In this document: piece by piece, positions 30,725-41,800 of the stretch | Numbering within the stretch: the first letter of the stretch is position 1 | How the letters are laid out: each line of letters starts with the position of its first letter | NCBI RefSeq assembly: GCF_009905375.1 | Contig: NC_133648.1 | Span: 307,412,565 to 307,476,564, forward strand | From: Apium graveolens | Taxonomy: Eukaryota > Streptophyta > Magnoliopsida > Apiales > Apiaceae | Length of the DNA stretch: 64,000 bases | Direction of reading: 5' to 3' | Notes under the pieces: generated by a model | Databases searched by the model: none | Told to the model about the DNA's origin: nothing | The model's input: the letters and a program-made list of their open reading frames with translations, nothing else | Made by a program: the position numbers and the translations under genes

Positions 30725-33700
30725 ATGGCACCTTTAGTAAAGATTATGTCTCAAACTGGGTTCAGTTATGAGAAGAACAACTTCACTGCTTTAGTCAATA
30801 AGGGTATTCAGCAATCAGAAGACTATCACAAGATGATGGACTTTGTGAAGAACTACAAGTTAAATTACGCCATGCTGGAATCACCCACAATTTTCTGTGA
30901 AGTTGTTGAAGAGATGTGGACCATTGCAATCTACAACTCTACTGACAAGACCATCACTCTAAGCATCAAAGGTAACAAATTCTGTATCAATACTGATGTG
31001 ATAAAATCATGTTTCAAAATTCCTGATAATAATGTGACTTCACCACACACTGACACTGATCTTATCAATATGCTTAATTCCATGCATTGTGCACTTCCTA
31101 CTTCTAAACTAAGTGATATTAGAAGAATGGGTCTTAGGAAGGAGTGGAGTTTCATGTGTGATATAGTTACTAAGGTTTTCTCTGGAAAAATTAGTAATTT
31201 TGATATTGTGAACATTTCCATGCTTAACATGCTATACATGCTAGTTACAGATAAATTTTACAACTTCAGTGACCTTGTCTTGATTGAGTTAGGTTTTAAA
31301 CTTGGTGAGTTAGCTAAAAGAGGAAAGAATGTGTATTATGCTAGATTCTTCATGTTATTGGCTAACCATCTATGTCAAGAAATTGTGCTTGAGAACCCAA
31401 ACAACAAACTGGCTTGTTGGGTTCAAGAGAGAAGACTCATTGCAGATTTGAACAGAGCCAACCATCACAGGGATGTGCCAATATTCTATTTTCATGTAAT
31501 GCAGACACCTCAGGTAAGTGAAGTAAGTTCATCCATCCCTACAACTATTCCAACCTCCTTTATTTCTTTGAGTTCAGGAATAGCTATGGCAACTGTGACA
31601 ATGACCAAACAGTTGCCTACCAAAGCTGCCAAAACTACTGTAATTTCTAAATCCAAATCAAAGAAAACCCCCTCTGGTATCTCTCAACAGGTACCAGTTA
31701 AAAAATCCACCAAAGCCAAAGAGGGGAGTGTGAAGGAGGGTAAGTTAGGTGAGGGAAGGGGTGAACATCAAAGAAACCCCAAGAATAAGGTTGGAGAGTT
31801 GAGTGAATCCCAGCCTAGCCACACTGCAGTTTCTCAAAAAAACTGCAGTGCTTAAAAAGGACAAAAGCTCACTTCTAGCCGCATCCTCCCAAAAGGATGT
31901 AGTTATTGAACAAAGCTCTCAGCCAAGAGCACAGGCCAAAAGGGTTAGGGACACGAGCCCACCCCAAACTTACACAAGAAAGAAGAAATCCAAAACCACT
32001 GGGGATGCACAGGGCACACACACAGTGCAAACTGGTGCTAAAGACACAGTCCCTGCATTTTCTCAAATTCAGTTTGATGTGGCTCCAATAAATGTGGAGT
32101 CACAGCCAAAATCTCTAATAATAGAAGCATCTGAAACACCCTACTCACCAACAAACTCTCTGGAAGTGGATATGATAAACACTTCAATTCCTGATTCCCC
32201 TTCTTTAACTCTGTTGGGGAAGCCAAAATCCAGTGCAAGTGAGCATCATCTTTTAGATAATTTGTTGGCTCACTTGCCAATTCTTTTAGATTCTATTGTG
32301 ACATCTGTGCCCCTAATATCTTTAATCAACACAGAGTCAACAATAGTTTCTCTTCCCACCTCATTCATTTCTACTCTCTCGATGGATATTGTTCATCCGT
32401 CGAGTAGTGATTGTATCCCGACGGATAAGCTTAACAGCAGTTATCCATCGGATAGCATTACCACTCACTTGATGGATATCACTTATCCGTCGAGTATCTC
32501 TGCACAACTTTAAACTTCAATTATTTCAAGTGCAGAAGACTTAACGGTTATACAGTCACTCTTAGGACTGAGAGAGGAGAGTGTATTGAGTGAGAGGCTG
32601 GGTTGCTCCCAGGAAAAAGGAGAGGAAAAGAGTGAAACTCAACAATCCATTTATTCAGGATTGGCAAAAGTGAGTGAGAGGAGTCCCACCTTAGTAGGTG
32701 AAGGTGAGGGTGTGAGGGTGGGGAGCCAGTGTGAGACCCTGATGCAACAAAAGAGAGATTATGAGAGAAAAGCAGGTACAGGAGAAATAAGGGTGGATTC
32801 AGCCATTGCTAGTGAGTCAATAATTATGGATGATGCTGAAAAGGAAAGACAATTTTAGCAACATTACAAAGCTGTAAATGATAACATTTCCTTGGATGCT
32901 GACACTTTTACTCATCCTGTGTCATCCTATCAATTGTTGGCTGCTCAGGGCAATGTGGAGGCAGAACAGACTTTGAACTTAGTACACACCTCAGAATCTC
33001 TTCAAAGAGATAAAGCTGCTGTCAATAAGATGCCTTCTCAAGCTGGTGTGCCATCTGAAGAATTTGAAGTAAATTCTAATGATGATGACTCTGTTTCTTT
33101 GGATGGAAGCATGAACTTAGGGGGAGATATAGGCCCAAGTTCTGTTTCAGATTTACCTGAATGGGCATGGACAAAGGAATCTACACCAGGACAATTTGAA
33201 GTATCTTTGGTTAAGCAAATGATGGCTTTTCAAAAGGCCCTTCAGGAAACTTCAGATGCTGGTACCAAGGCTATTCTTCAAGCTCACCTAGACTCTCTAC
33301 ATCTCATAAAGATCCAGCAATTAAGAAAGAATCTGAGTGTGGATGAACTAAAAAGGGATATAGCTGACTTGAAGACTTACAATTCTAAGAAGCTGGATTC
33401 AGTCATGCCATATGGTACCATGCAAGATTTATTACTAAGATTGAGGAGAGAATCAGATTCTGAAAAGAAGCTGGCCAAGCTGGAAGACAGAGTTCAAGTT
33501 ATAGAGAATTCAGTGGCTATCCTTCTTCAAAATCATCAGACTCAGACAAATCTTCTCATGCAACTGGCTAAAGCACAATGCCTAACTCCTCAACTTGATG
33601 ATAACAAAAAGGGGGAGAGAGAATCAAGTAAGGGGGAGAAAGGACTAAGTGAGGGGGAGAAACTTCAAGTACAAATCAGCAAAGTAATTGTACCTTCAAT

Positions 33701-35291
33701 TACTGTCTCCAAGCCACCAGTTGCAGATGGTATAGATCTGATTCAAGCAGCAGCAGCAAATTTGAAAGTTGCTGAGAAAGAAATGTTGAGTTTGATCAAC
33801 TGGGAGAAGATTGATGAGGAGATACAGAAAAAGTTTGAACTTGTCAAGGAGCCAATTAAGTTAGCCATCCATCACTCTCAAGTCAAGCAAATCAGTGTGA
33901 ATGAGATGAGCATGAATTATCTGGAAAAAGGACAATCTTTCTGCATCAAGTCTCCAAAGGCTGAAACAATTCTAAAACCAAGGGCAAATTATCCTAAATC
34001 ATCTTTGAAGAACCCCTTGGACACTGTGTATGAGACACCCAAGCCTGATGAGAAGAAGCTTCTGTCAAGATCAATTATCTTCTATAAAGATCCAGCTGAT
34101 TCAGCTTCAAAAAGGAGAATTGCTAAGATATTCAGAAATGGAAAGGAAATTTGTGTGGTAGCTGGACATCCACAATTTGCTCAAGCAAAAAGAGAAGAAA
34201 AAGCCAGATTGAAGCAGGATAAGAAGCAAGCTGCTCTAGATGCAAAGAAGACTAAACAAAAGAAAGAGTAGATTGCTATCTTGGCCAAGCTACAGGCTGT
34301 GAATTCACCTCAACAAATTCCCTCTCAACTATCTGAAGCTGCTGAATCAAAGAAGAAAATTGAAGAACAGAAGAAATCGCCAAGGAAGAAAGAATTGGCT
34401 AGAAGAACAAAAAGGAAACTGGATATTGTTGACAAAGGATTGGAAGATCAATTTCCTAAGGAACCTACACCAGCTACAACTCAAGCATCAAAGACCTCTG
34501 TGGTATTTGAAGACATAAGGGTGGTGGATCCCTACAGGAATATACATGGTGAACCTATTATGCCAAAGGATGAGCCAATAGAGTGGGATAACATACCAAT
34601 CCCTGACTTCAGCTTACCAATCCTTAGCAAGCCAAAATGGACAAAGTCAAGGGCAGTCAAGAAAGTGAAGCTGTCACCTCTCAAATCCAAATCAGTAGTT
34701 AAAGCTCAACCCAAAGTCAACAGGGGAGACTACTTGTACTTGTGTGACATCAAAAAAATTTGAGATCTAAATCTTTATCTGGATGAACCGGATGAAGTGA
34801 GGGGAATTGATGCATACAGGAACCTACCTGAAAGGTTAGTGTTCAAGTACAAAGGAGGAAGGGAGATTCAGTGGCCACTTCACAGGATTCTTCAAGAGAG
34901 CCAAGCTGTACTGATTAAAGTTTATTCATCCTTCAAGAAAAACTTTGGGTTCAATTTAACTACAAGAAGACTAGTATTGAAGAAGATTGAAGAACTAAGG
35001 AGTGTTAGAGCTAAAGATGCACTCCCAAAGACTCTAATCATCCCATACACAGGGAGAAGAGTACATCTAAGGCCCTAGTGGCTGATGGAGTTCATAGATG
35101 ACAAGGGTGTGAGAAGATTCTTCAGATTAGAAGACCAATTGAGTATCTCTAGTAATGAGACTCTCTTGGAAATGCAAGAAAAGTTAGATCTCTCAGAATC
35201 TGATGAACTGGAATTCCACAGGCAGCTCCAAAGTCAGATTAATGAAAACAACAGAAAGCTTGGAAGAAGATCCAGATCTTCAAGAAACTAG
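30725..35291 (+). pseudogene. env-like extra ORF of Cop-B
   Basis: The ORF opens at ATG 30725. About 370 codons on, a frameshift near 31840 moves it to a second frame that continues to 35291 through five stops (32511, 32856, 34269, 34761, 35076). The ancestral product would have been about 1,520 residues. The N-terminus resembles the Cop-A ORF (LRKEWSF, then ..D.V.K.FS.K). The middle is rich in S, T, P and K. The C-terminal third has long charged helical stretches (KKLAKLEDRVQVIENSVAILLQNH) and a basic block (KAEKEKARLKQDKKQAALDAKK-like). No signal peptide or clear membrane anchor is visible, so 'envelope' is only a traditional label. It contains three purine tracts like the PPT (33606-33663) and CGACGGAT words (32395-32490). 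Confidence 0.75.
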
Positions 35292-35465
35292 AAAAATCTG
35301 CTCAGGCTAGAGGAGCATCTTAAAAATGACTGTGATCCAAACCTTGAACATTTTAATTATTTGAAGCACTTTCAGTACTATCTACTTATCTTTAAAGAAG
35401 TATGTTTAGGAAGTTTTGTTATCATCAAGTATCTCTTAATTTATGGCTACAATTCAAGTAGACAT
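35292..35465 (+). other. post-ORF spacer of Cop-B
   Basis: A/T-rich non-coding stretch between the last codon of the env-like ORF and the polypurine tract. Nothing else seen. Confidence 0.5.
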
Positions 35466-35479
35466 AAATTGGGGGAGAT
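35466..35479 (+). promoter_or_regulatory. polypurine tract of Cop-B
   Basis: AAATTGGGGGAGAT directly precedes the LTR start TGTTGTGC, identical to the Cop-C tract at 36755. Confidence 0.9.
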
Positions 35480-36487
35480 TGTTGTGCATATGTTGTGTTC
35501 TTGATGATTTCATAAACAAAACATATAGGTGGATTTTACTTAGTGAAATAATGTAGCACTCGACGGATAAGAATTATAGTCCCGACAGATAACTCATTAT
35601 GTAATAATAAGTCTGTAGCACAGTTCTGCATACATCTTTGTATAGATTCTGTAGTAGCCTATAAGTCATGTTGAATTTAACTAGATATGCAGAATAGGTT
35701 GATTAATTGTATATAAATGATGTCTTGTAATTCTACATAAGTGAAATGAAGTCAAGTGCCAAAATAGCTACCGACGGATGATTAACAAAGCCATCGACGG
35801 ATGATCAAATGACTATCAACGGATGTTTAATATAGCAGTCGATGGATGATCAATGAAGCCATCAACGGATGTTTAGAAAGTCGACGGATGATCATATAGC
35901 TAACGGATGTTCATAGAATCCAACGGATGATCATGTAAAGAATTCAAACAACAGTTGAACAGTGAAAGCTGAGCACAGTCGTCGAGATGTATACAAATCT
36001 ACTGTGGAAGCCCATTAACTGGGTAATAGAGGACGAAAAGCAGCAAAGCTTAAGACTGATAGTTTTTATATTTATTCAACCTTTTTGACTTTGTAATCTT
36101 GGTAATATATAAACCAAGAATGTAGCAAATATAAAAAGAAGTGTTGAGACACAAAAACAGAGAAATCTTTGTAAGCAAAATCCTTAGCATTTCCCTGTAT
36201 TCTCAGCAGTTCGATTTGTATGCAGCTGTGAGCATTCTTGCACACAGAGTCCCCTCGATATATAATATATATCTCTGGTGGAATTGTTTAAATCCACCAG
36301 AAAGTTTTTAAAGACTCTTGTTTTTAATTACTTATGTTTTGATTCAATTAAGTTTCTATTCCACATTGTGCTAATCAAAACATTTATATCTATATTCGAG
36401 TTGAACATTTTTATTTCGAGAAAAAGGTTCAAGAATTCCATTCAACCCCCCTTTTGTAATTCTTGCTATATTGTTAAGGGACTAACA
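35480..36487 (+). repeat. 3' LTR of Cop-B
   Basis: Same ends as 12444-13497 (TGTTGTGCATATG ... GACTAACA), 46 bases shorter, with about 32 substitutions by eye. It keeps the CGACGGATG word array (35771-35930) and TATA box (36106). Confidence 0.95.
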
Positions 36488-36634
36488 ATAGGGTGGTTAG
36501 CTAGATATCCTAAGCCAGATTTGCTGAAACTAATAGAGGCTCTAGGTGACACCCCCATCCTAGAAGAATTGGAAATACTTGTGCAAATTAAGAACATAAT
36601 TGAGAAAGAAACAGACAACTCAGTCTTTACTTAA
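36488..36634 (+). pseudogene. C-terminal end of the Cop-C env-like ORF
   Basis: A frame of about 48 codons reads GWLARYPKPDLLKLIEALG and ILEELEILVQIKNIIEKE before a TAA at 36632-36634. Its place just before the spacer and polypurine tract matches the end of the Cop-B extra ORF. The upstream part is cut off by the Cop-B LTR. Function unknown. Confidence 0.6.
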
Positions 36635-36754
36635 TTATTGTAAACTGTCCAATGCACAAGTGTTGTATCAGCTTTTGTATCATTTTATTTTCATTCTTTA
36701 ACTTGGGGTTAGTCTTGTTAACAGGCATGAATTTGTGATAAGCAATCTTCTCAC

Positions 36755-36768
36755 AAATTGGGGGAGAT
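36755..36768 (+). promoter_or_regulatory. polypurine tract of Cop-C
   Basis: AAATTGGGGGAGAT before TGTTGTGCAAGAC, identical in sequence and position to Cop-B. Confidence 0.85.
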
Positions 36769-37292
36769 TGTTGTGCAAGACATGCCTGTATCATAACAAG
36801 ACTAAGTCATACTGACAACCCTAAGATTACTTGTATTGAAACCTTAATATGTAATTCATACTTGTAACACTTAATGTCTGTAAAATATAAATGGAGCAGA
36901 CTGGAGCATTTTTCTCTGAACAGTGTCAAGCCTAAGAATTCTATCTGGAAGAAGATCAAGAAGATCATGCCTCAGAAGAATTATGAAGAAGCTTGGAGAT
37001 AAATAAATCTGTTTGGTGTAAAACATTCTAAGTCAAGATCTCTACAAGTCACAGAATTAGTGTTATAGAGAAATCATTCGAGAACTCCAGAATGACTTAT
37101 CGAGAAGTCATTTAAACTCCAGAGAGTACCGAAGGATGAGTAACATCTACCCGACGGATGAGCAATATCTACTCGACAAATGAGGAATGTCTACTCGACG
37201 GATAAACCATCACTACTCGACGGATAAGCAACATCCACCGGGTGTAGAGAACTCAGGAATTGTCTGTCGAGAACTCAGAGATATCGACAAGT
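36769..37292 (+). repeat. Cop-C 3' LTR, first part
   Basis: It starts TGTTGTGCAAGACATGCC after the polypurine tract. From 37078 it carries both CTTATCGAGAAGTC-type and CGACGGAT-type words (37148, 37196, 37217). It is interrupted at 37293 by Ath-1, whose target duplicate CAAGT is 37288-37292. The continuation is 48510-49319. Confidence 0.85.
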
Positions 37293-38754
37293 TGATAAGT
37301 GGCATTTTATACCACTTAGAACGTCTTAAAATGGCTTAAATTGGTGTCTTGAAATCAAGTATTTTGTGTATTTGATGCGTTTTTCTAGTGTTTATGCATT
37401 TCAGGGTATTAGTTGCATTTCGGGGGAGGAATCATCAAGAATAAGCCTTGGCATGTGTTCACCATTGCGAGAGGAAAGGAATGGGCAGATTACGGCGAAG
37501 AAACGGAGCAAGCTTGGAATTTTTCCAGTAGGGTCCTGCGCGCCCGCGCAGCAATGCTGAGCGGCCGCGCAGCATCCTGCGCGCCCGCGCAGATATGCTG
37601 AGCGGCCGCGCAGGGTCGGGGAAAAAGCTGAATTATTTTAGACTTCTACTTCTGCGTGGCTTCCAACTTCTATGTAATCTGAGTTTTATGGGACTATTAT
37701 ATAGGTAGATTTGAGACGTTTTCACAGAGAGTATTAAGGGGATTATGTTTTAGATTGTGTTTTACGCAAGAAGCAAAGGAGATAAGGAAGAAGACCGATT
37801 TAGCACACCGCAACGAAGAGGAAGCATATATTCTTGTGATTCTTGTTTCGTTGTAACGTTGGATGCTAGTTTTTTTGCTTTGACTTATTTACTCTTGTGA
37901 CGTACTCTGTTTTAATATAATTAGTGTAGTTATTATTTTCTTGTGTTGTTTGTCATGATTTCATATGAACCCATGATGGCGATAAGTTCTATTATGGGCT
38001 AATCGTGATCATGGGGTTACAACGGATTTATTATGGAATTCTTTAGTTAATTGTTTAATACTTTAGTGTGTGATGATTGCATGATATCTAGTATTGGTTG
38101 TGCGTATTCGTCTTATGTGCGTCGCGAACATATAAGATAGGGTGTTAATCTCTTGTGAAGCGACGGTGGATCTTGAGATTTAGAACTTGCCATGCTAGCA
38201 TAGGTTCATGTACGTTGTGCATGATTAGTGGGTAACTCTAACAGTTTTATTTGCCCTATGTAATCAAAAGGGATAACTTGTGCTTAAATCGTTGTGTTGT
38301 CAATTTCTGTAGACATATAGGAACTCAACATAATTGATGACTATTCAACTTCTATCTTAATTGTGGATGCTTGGTAGAATGGTATTAGTACAATGAAAGT
38401 TGGCTTTTATCAGTTTCGTGTTATTCGATTAATGTCATCACTGCCACATGTTAAAGGTAATAACAATGACTATAGAAGGAAGTAATAATGAAGTTATGAT
38501 CTCATGAGTGTTTTATTATTGATAAATTGAAGTGTTAGTTAAGTGGTTAATTAAGTAGTTAATTATAGTTAATATTTGATCAACAATTTTAAGTGTTATT
38601 ATCTTAACATTGAGAAGTAATCATACATTGGTGAGTGAGTTTAATTAGACAATAATTTAGTCTGAGTCTCTGAGGGAACGAACTAGAAAGTATTCTATAT
38701 TACTTGCGAACGCGTATACTTGCGTGAATATTAGCGCGTGTTTTCGCCCTAACA
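37293..38754 (+). repeat. 5' LTR of Ath-1
   Basis: TGATAAGTGGCA ... TTTTCGCCCTAACA. A GC-rich hairpin cluster lies at 37536-37613, and a TATA-like box TATATAG at 37698-37704 is the likely promoter. The PBS follows at 38761. Confidence 0.95.
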
Positions 38755-38760
38755 AGTTTT

Positions 38761-38778
38761 TGGCACCGCTGCCGGGGA
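38761..38778 (+). promoter_or_regulatory. primer binding site of Ath-1 (tRNA-Asp type)
   Basis: TGGCACCGCTGCCGGGGA, six bases inside the LTR, is the usual Athila primer site. Confidence 0.88.
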
Positions 38779-38895
38779 CTCGGCGTATTTGTTTAGTCTA
38801 TGTACTTACCATCATTGGTCATTAGGACTCAGTGATTAGGACGTAATAGTTACTTACTCTTTTCGGTTGTGTTTCAGGTACTTTAGCAAGCGTTT

Positions 38896-41800
38896 ATGCA
38901 AACTCGTTCTCGTGCTCGCAAGAGGACTTTAGATACATCTGAGGAGACAGACGAAGTTCTTGATATTCTGGAGAAGTTAGATTTTGAGGATTCGGATTTA
39001 GGAACTGAGCAGAAAGAACCAGTAAACATGGGAGATCGTATTGTTCAAGCTGATCCAGCTCTTATGGATTTTTCTCGGCCTAAAATTGATGATATTCAGT
39101 CAAGCATCCTTCATCCGGCTATTCTAGCTAACACCTTTGAAATCAAGCCGGGCACTATTCAGATGGTGCAGAATTCTGTTTCTTTTGGAGGAGCGGCAAC
39201 TGAAGACCCCAACATGCACATAAGGAATTTTGTCGAGATCTGCAGCACTTTTAAGTATAATGGCGTGACTGATGAGGCTATCAAGTTGAGGCTTTTCCCA
39301 TTCTCACTGAGGGATAAGGCTAAAGACTGGTTACATTCTGAACCAGCTGGGTCCATCACTACGTGGCAAGATCTTGCGCAAAAGTTTCTGGTGAAGTTTT
39401 ATCCAATGGCAAAGACTGCTGCTATGAGGAGTGATCTTACTCAGTTTGCGCAGCAACCTACAGAATCTATGTGCGAGGCTTGGGAACGCTACAAGGAAAT
39501 GTTGAGAAAATGTCCACATCATGGAATGCCGGATTGGATGGTGATCACTGGTTTTTATAATGGTTTGGGGGCCCAATCTCGGCCCATGCTCGATGCAGCA
39601 GCTGGAGGAGCCTTATGGGCTAAAAGCTATACTGAGGCATATAATCTTATAGAGACGATGGCTGCAAATGAGCATCAAAACCCAACTCAGAGGATGACAT
39701 CAGGCAAGGTCGTAGGTATTCTGGAAGTTGATGCAGCCACCGCTATTGCAGCCCAGCTCCAAGCGCTATCAATGAAGGTTGATTCTCTGGCTACGTATGG
39801 AGTTAATCAAATAGCTATGGTTTGTGAGCTTTGTGCAGGTTCTCATGCTACGGATCAGTGTTCTCTTGTCAATGAATCTGTTCAGTATGTGAATAATTAT
39901 CAGCGACAACAGCAGCCTGTGCCAGCGACCTATCATCCTAATAACAGAAATCATCCAAATTTCAGCTGGGGGAATAATCAGAATGCTATTCAGCCACCAT
40001 ATCAGCAAGGAGTGAGTAAACAGTTTAACCCACCTGGATTCCAGCAACCACAACAGTATGCTACAAGGCAATCATATCCTCAACAGGGAAGTGCAGCTGC
40101 ACCTACTAGTGCTGATTTTGAGGAACTTAAGCTGTTGTGCAAGAGTCAGGCGGTTTCTATCAAGACCTTGGAAAATCAAATCGGTCAATTAGCCAATGCA
40201 GTGCTCAATCGTCAACCTGGCACTCTTCCCAGTGACACGGAAGTACCAGGCAGGAAGGAAGCTAAAGAGCAAGTCAAGGCTATTACCTTAAGGTCTGGAA
40301 AAGTAGCTGAGGCTGAAAAGGCAAAAGAAGTAGAAACTGAAATTAGAGAAGAAGAATCTAAGCAAAAGGAGAAAGCGGCGGAACCAAGGAAGACTATTGT
40401 TGAACACACTCTACCTGAGGCTAATACAGGGGAGAAACAGCTCTATCCTCCACCACCTTTTCCTAAGAGATTGCAGCAACAAAAGCTGGATAGACAGTTC
40501 GGGAAGTTTCTGGAGGTGTTCAAGAAACTTCACATCAATATACCTTTCGCTGAGGCTCTGGAACAAATGCCTAGTTATGCAAAGTTTATGAAGACTATTC
40601 TTTCAAGGAAGGTGAAACTGGATGACCTTGAAACCGTTGCTCTCACGGAAGAATGCAGCGCTGTTCTGCAACAAAAGTTACCACCAAAACTGAAAGATCC
40701 AGGAAGCTTCACCATTCCTTGCACCATTGGCAATCTAACTTTTGACAAGTGCCTTTGTGATTTGGGAGCAAGCATTAATCTGATGCCGTTGTCGATCTTT
40801 AAAAAGCTGGATCTGCCTGATCCAAAACCCACATACATGTCGCTACAATTGGCGGACCGTTCCATTACTTACCCAAGGGGCATAGTTGAGGATGTGCTCG
40901 TCAAGGTGGATAAGCTCTTCTTTCCAGCAGATTTTGTTATTCTAGATTTTGAGGAAGATAAGAAGATTCCCATAATCTTGGGGAGGCCTTTCTTGGCTAC
41001 TGGTCGTACCTTGATAGATGTGCAAAAAGGGGAACTTACTATGCGGGTCCAAGATCAGGATGTGACCTTCAACGTATTCAAGGCAATGAAATTCCCTACA
41101 GAAGAGGAGGAGTGCTTAAAAGTGGATGTGATTGATTCCGCGGTTACTTCGGAACTCGAGCACATGCTAATGTCTAATGCATTGGAAAAGGCCTTATTGG
41201 GGGATTTTGACAGCGATGATGAAGATAGCAACGAGCAATTACAATATCTGAACGCTTCTCCATGGAAGCGAAAGCTGGACATACCATTTGAATCTCTTGG
41301 TACTTCTGACCTTAAGAATGCTGAAGGGAAGCTCAAACCATCAATAGAGGAAGCACCTACCTTGGAGCTCAAACCATTACCTGAACACTTGAGGTATGCT
41401 TTTTTAGGTGATTCATCTACGTTACCTGTTATTATTTCATCTGACCTTTCAGGTAGTGAGGAAGACAAGCTCTTAAGGATTTTGAGAGAATTCAAATCGG
41501 CTATAGGATGGACCATAGCAGACATCAAGGGGATAAGTCCTTCATATTATATGTATAAAATTCTGCTAGAGGAAGGTAGTAAGCCAACTGTGGAACAGCA
41601 GCGAAGACTGAATCCCATCATGAAGGAGGTGGTGAAGAAAGAAATTCTGAAATGGCTAGATGCAGGCATCATTTATCCTATTTCTGACAGCTCGTGGGTG
41701 AGCCCCGTATAATGTGTACCTAAGAAGGGAGGTATCACTGTGGTCGCAAATAAAAAGAATGAGCTCATCCCTACTCGAACAGTTACAGGATGGAGAGTAT

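Larger units (their letters stand above)
12444..36487 (+). mobile_element. Cop-B: full-length SIRE-type copia element holding Tat-1
   Basis: Both LTRs, PBS, gag, protease-integrase-RT-RNase H, spacer, env-like ORF and polypurine tract are present in SIRE order on the plus strand. Without Tat-1 (14897-25776 and one target copy) it would be about 13.2 kb. By eye the LTRs differ at about 32 of 1008 aligned positions plus one 46-base indel, roughly 3%, so it is the oldest dated element here. The flanking pentamers are ATATG (12439-12443) and ATAGG (36488-36492), matching at four of five bases. The flanks belong to different-looking elements, discussed in the findings. Confidence 0.9.

Noticed and set aside
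37366..37601. Pairs of short frames in both Ath-1 LTRs (37366, 37413, 47116, 47163)
   Set aside because: They are conserved only because LTRs are copies; they cross the GC-rich hairpin words and show no protein-like constraint.
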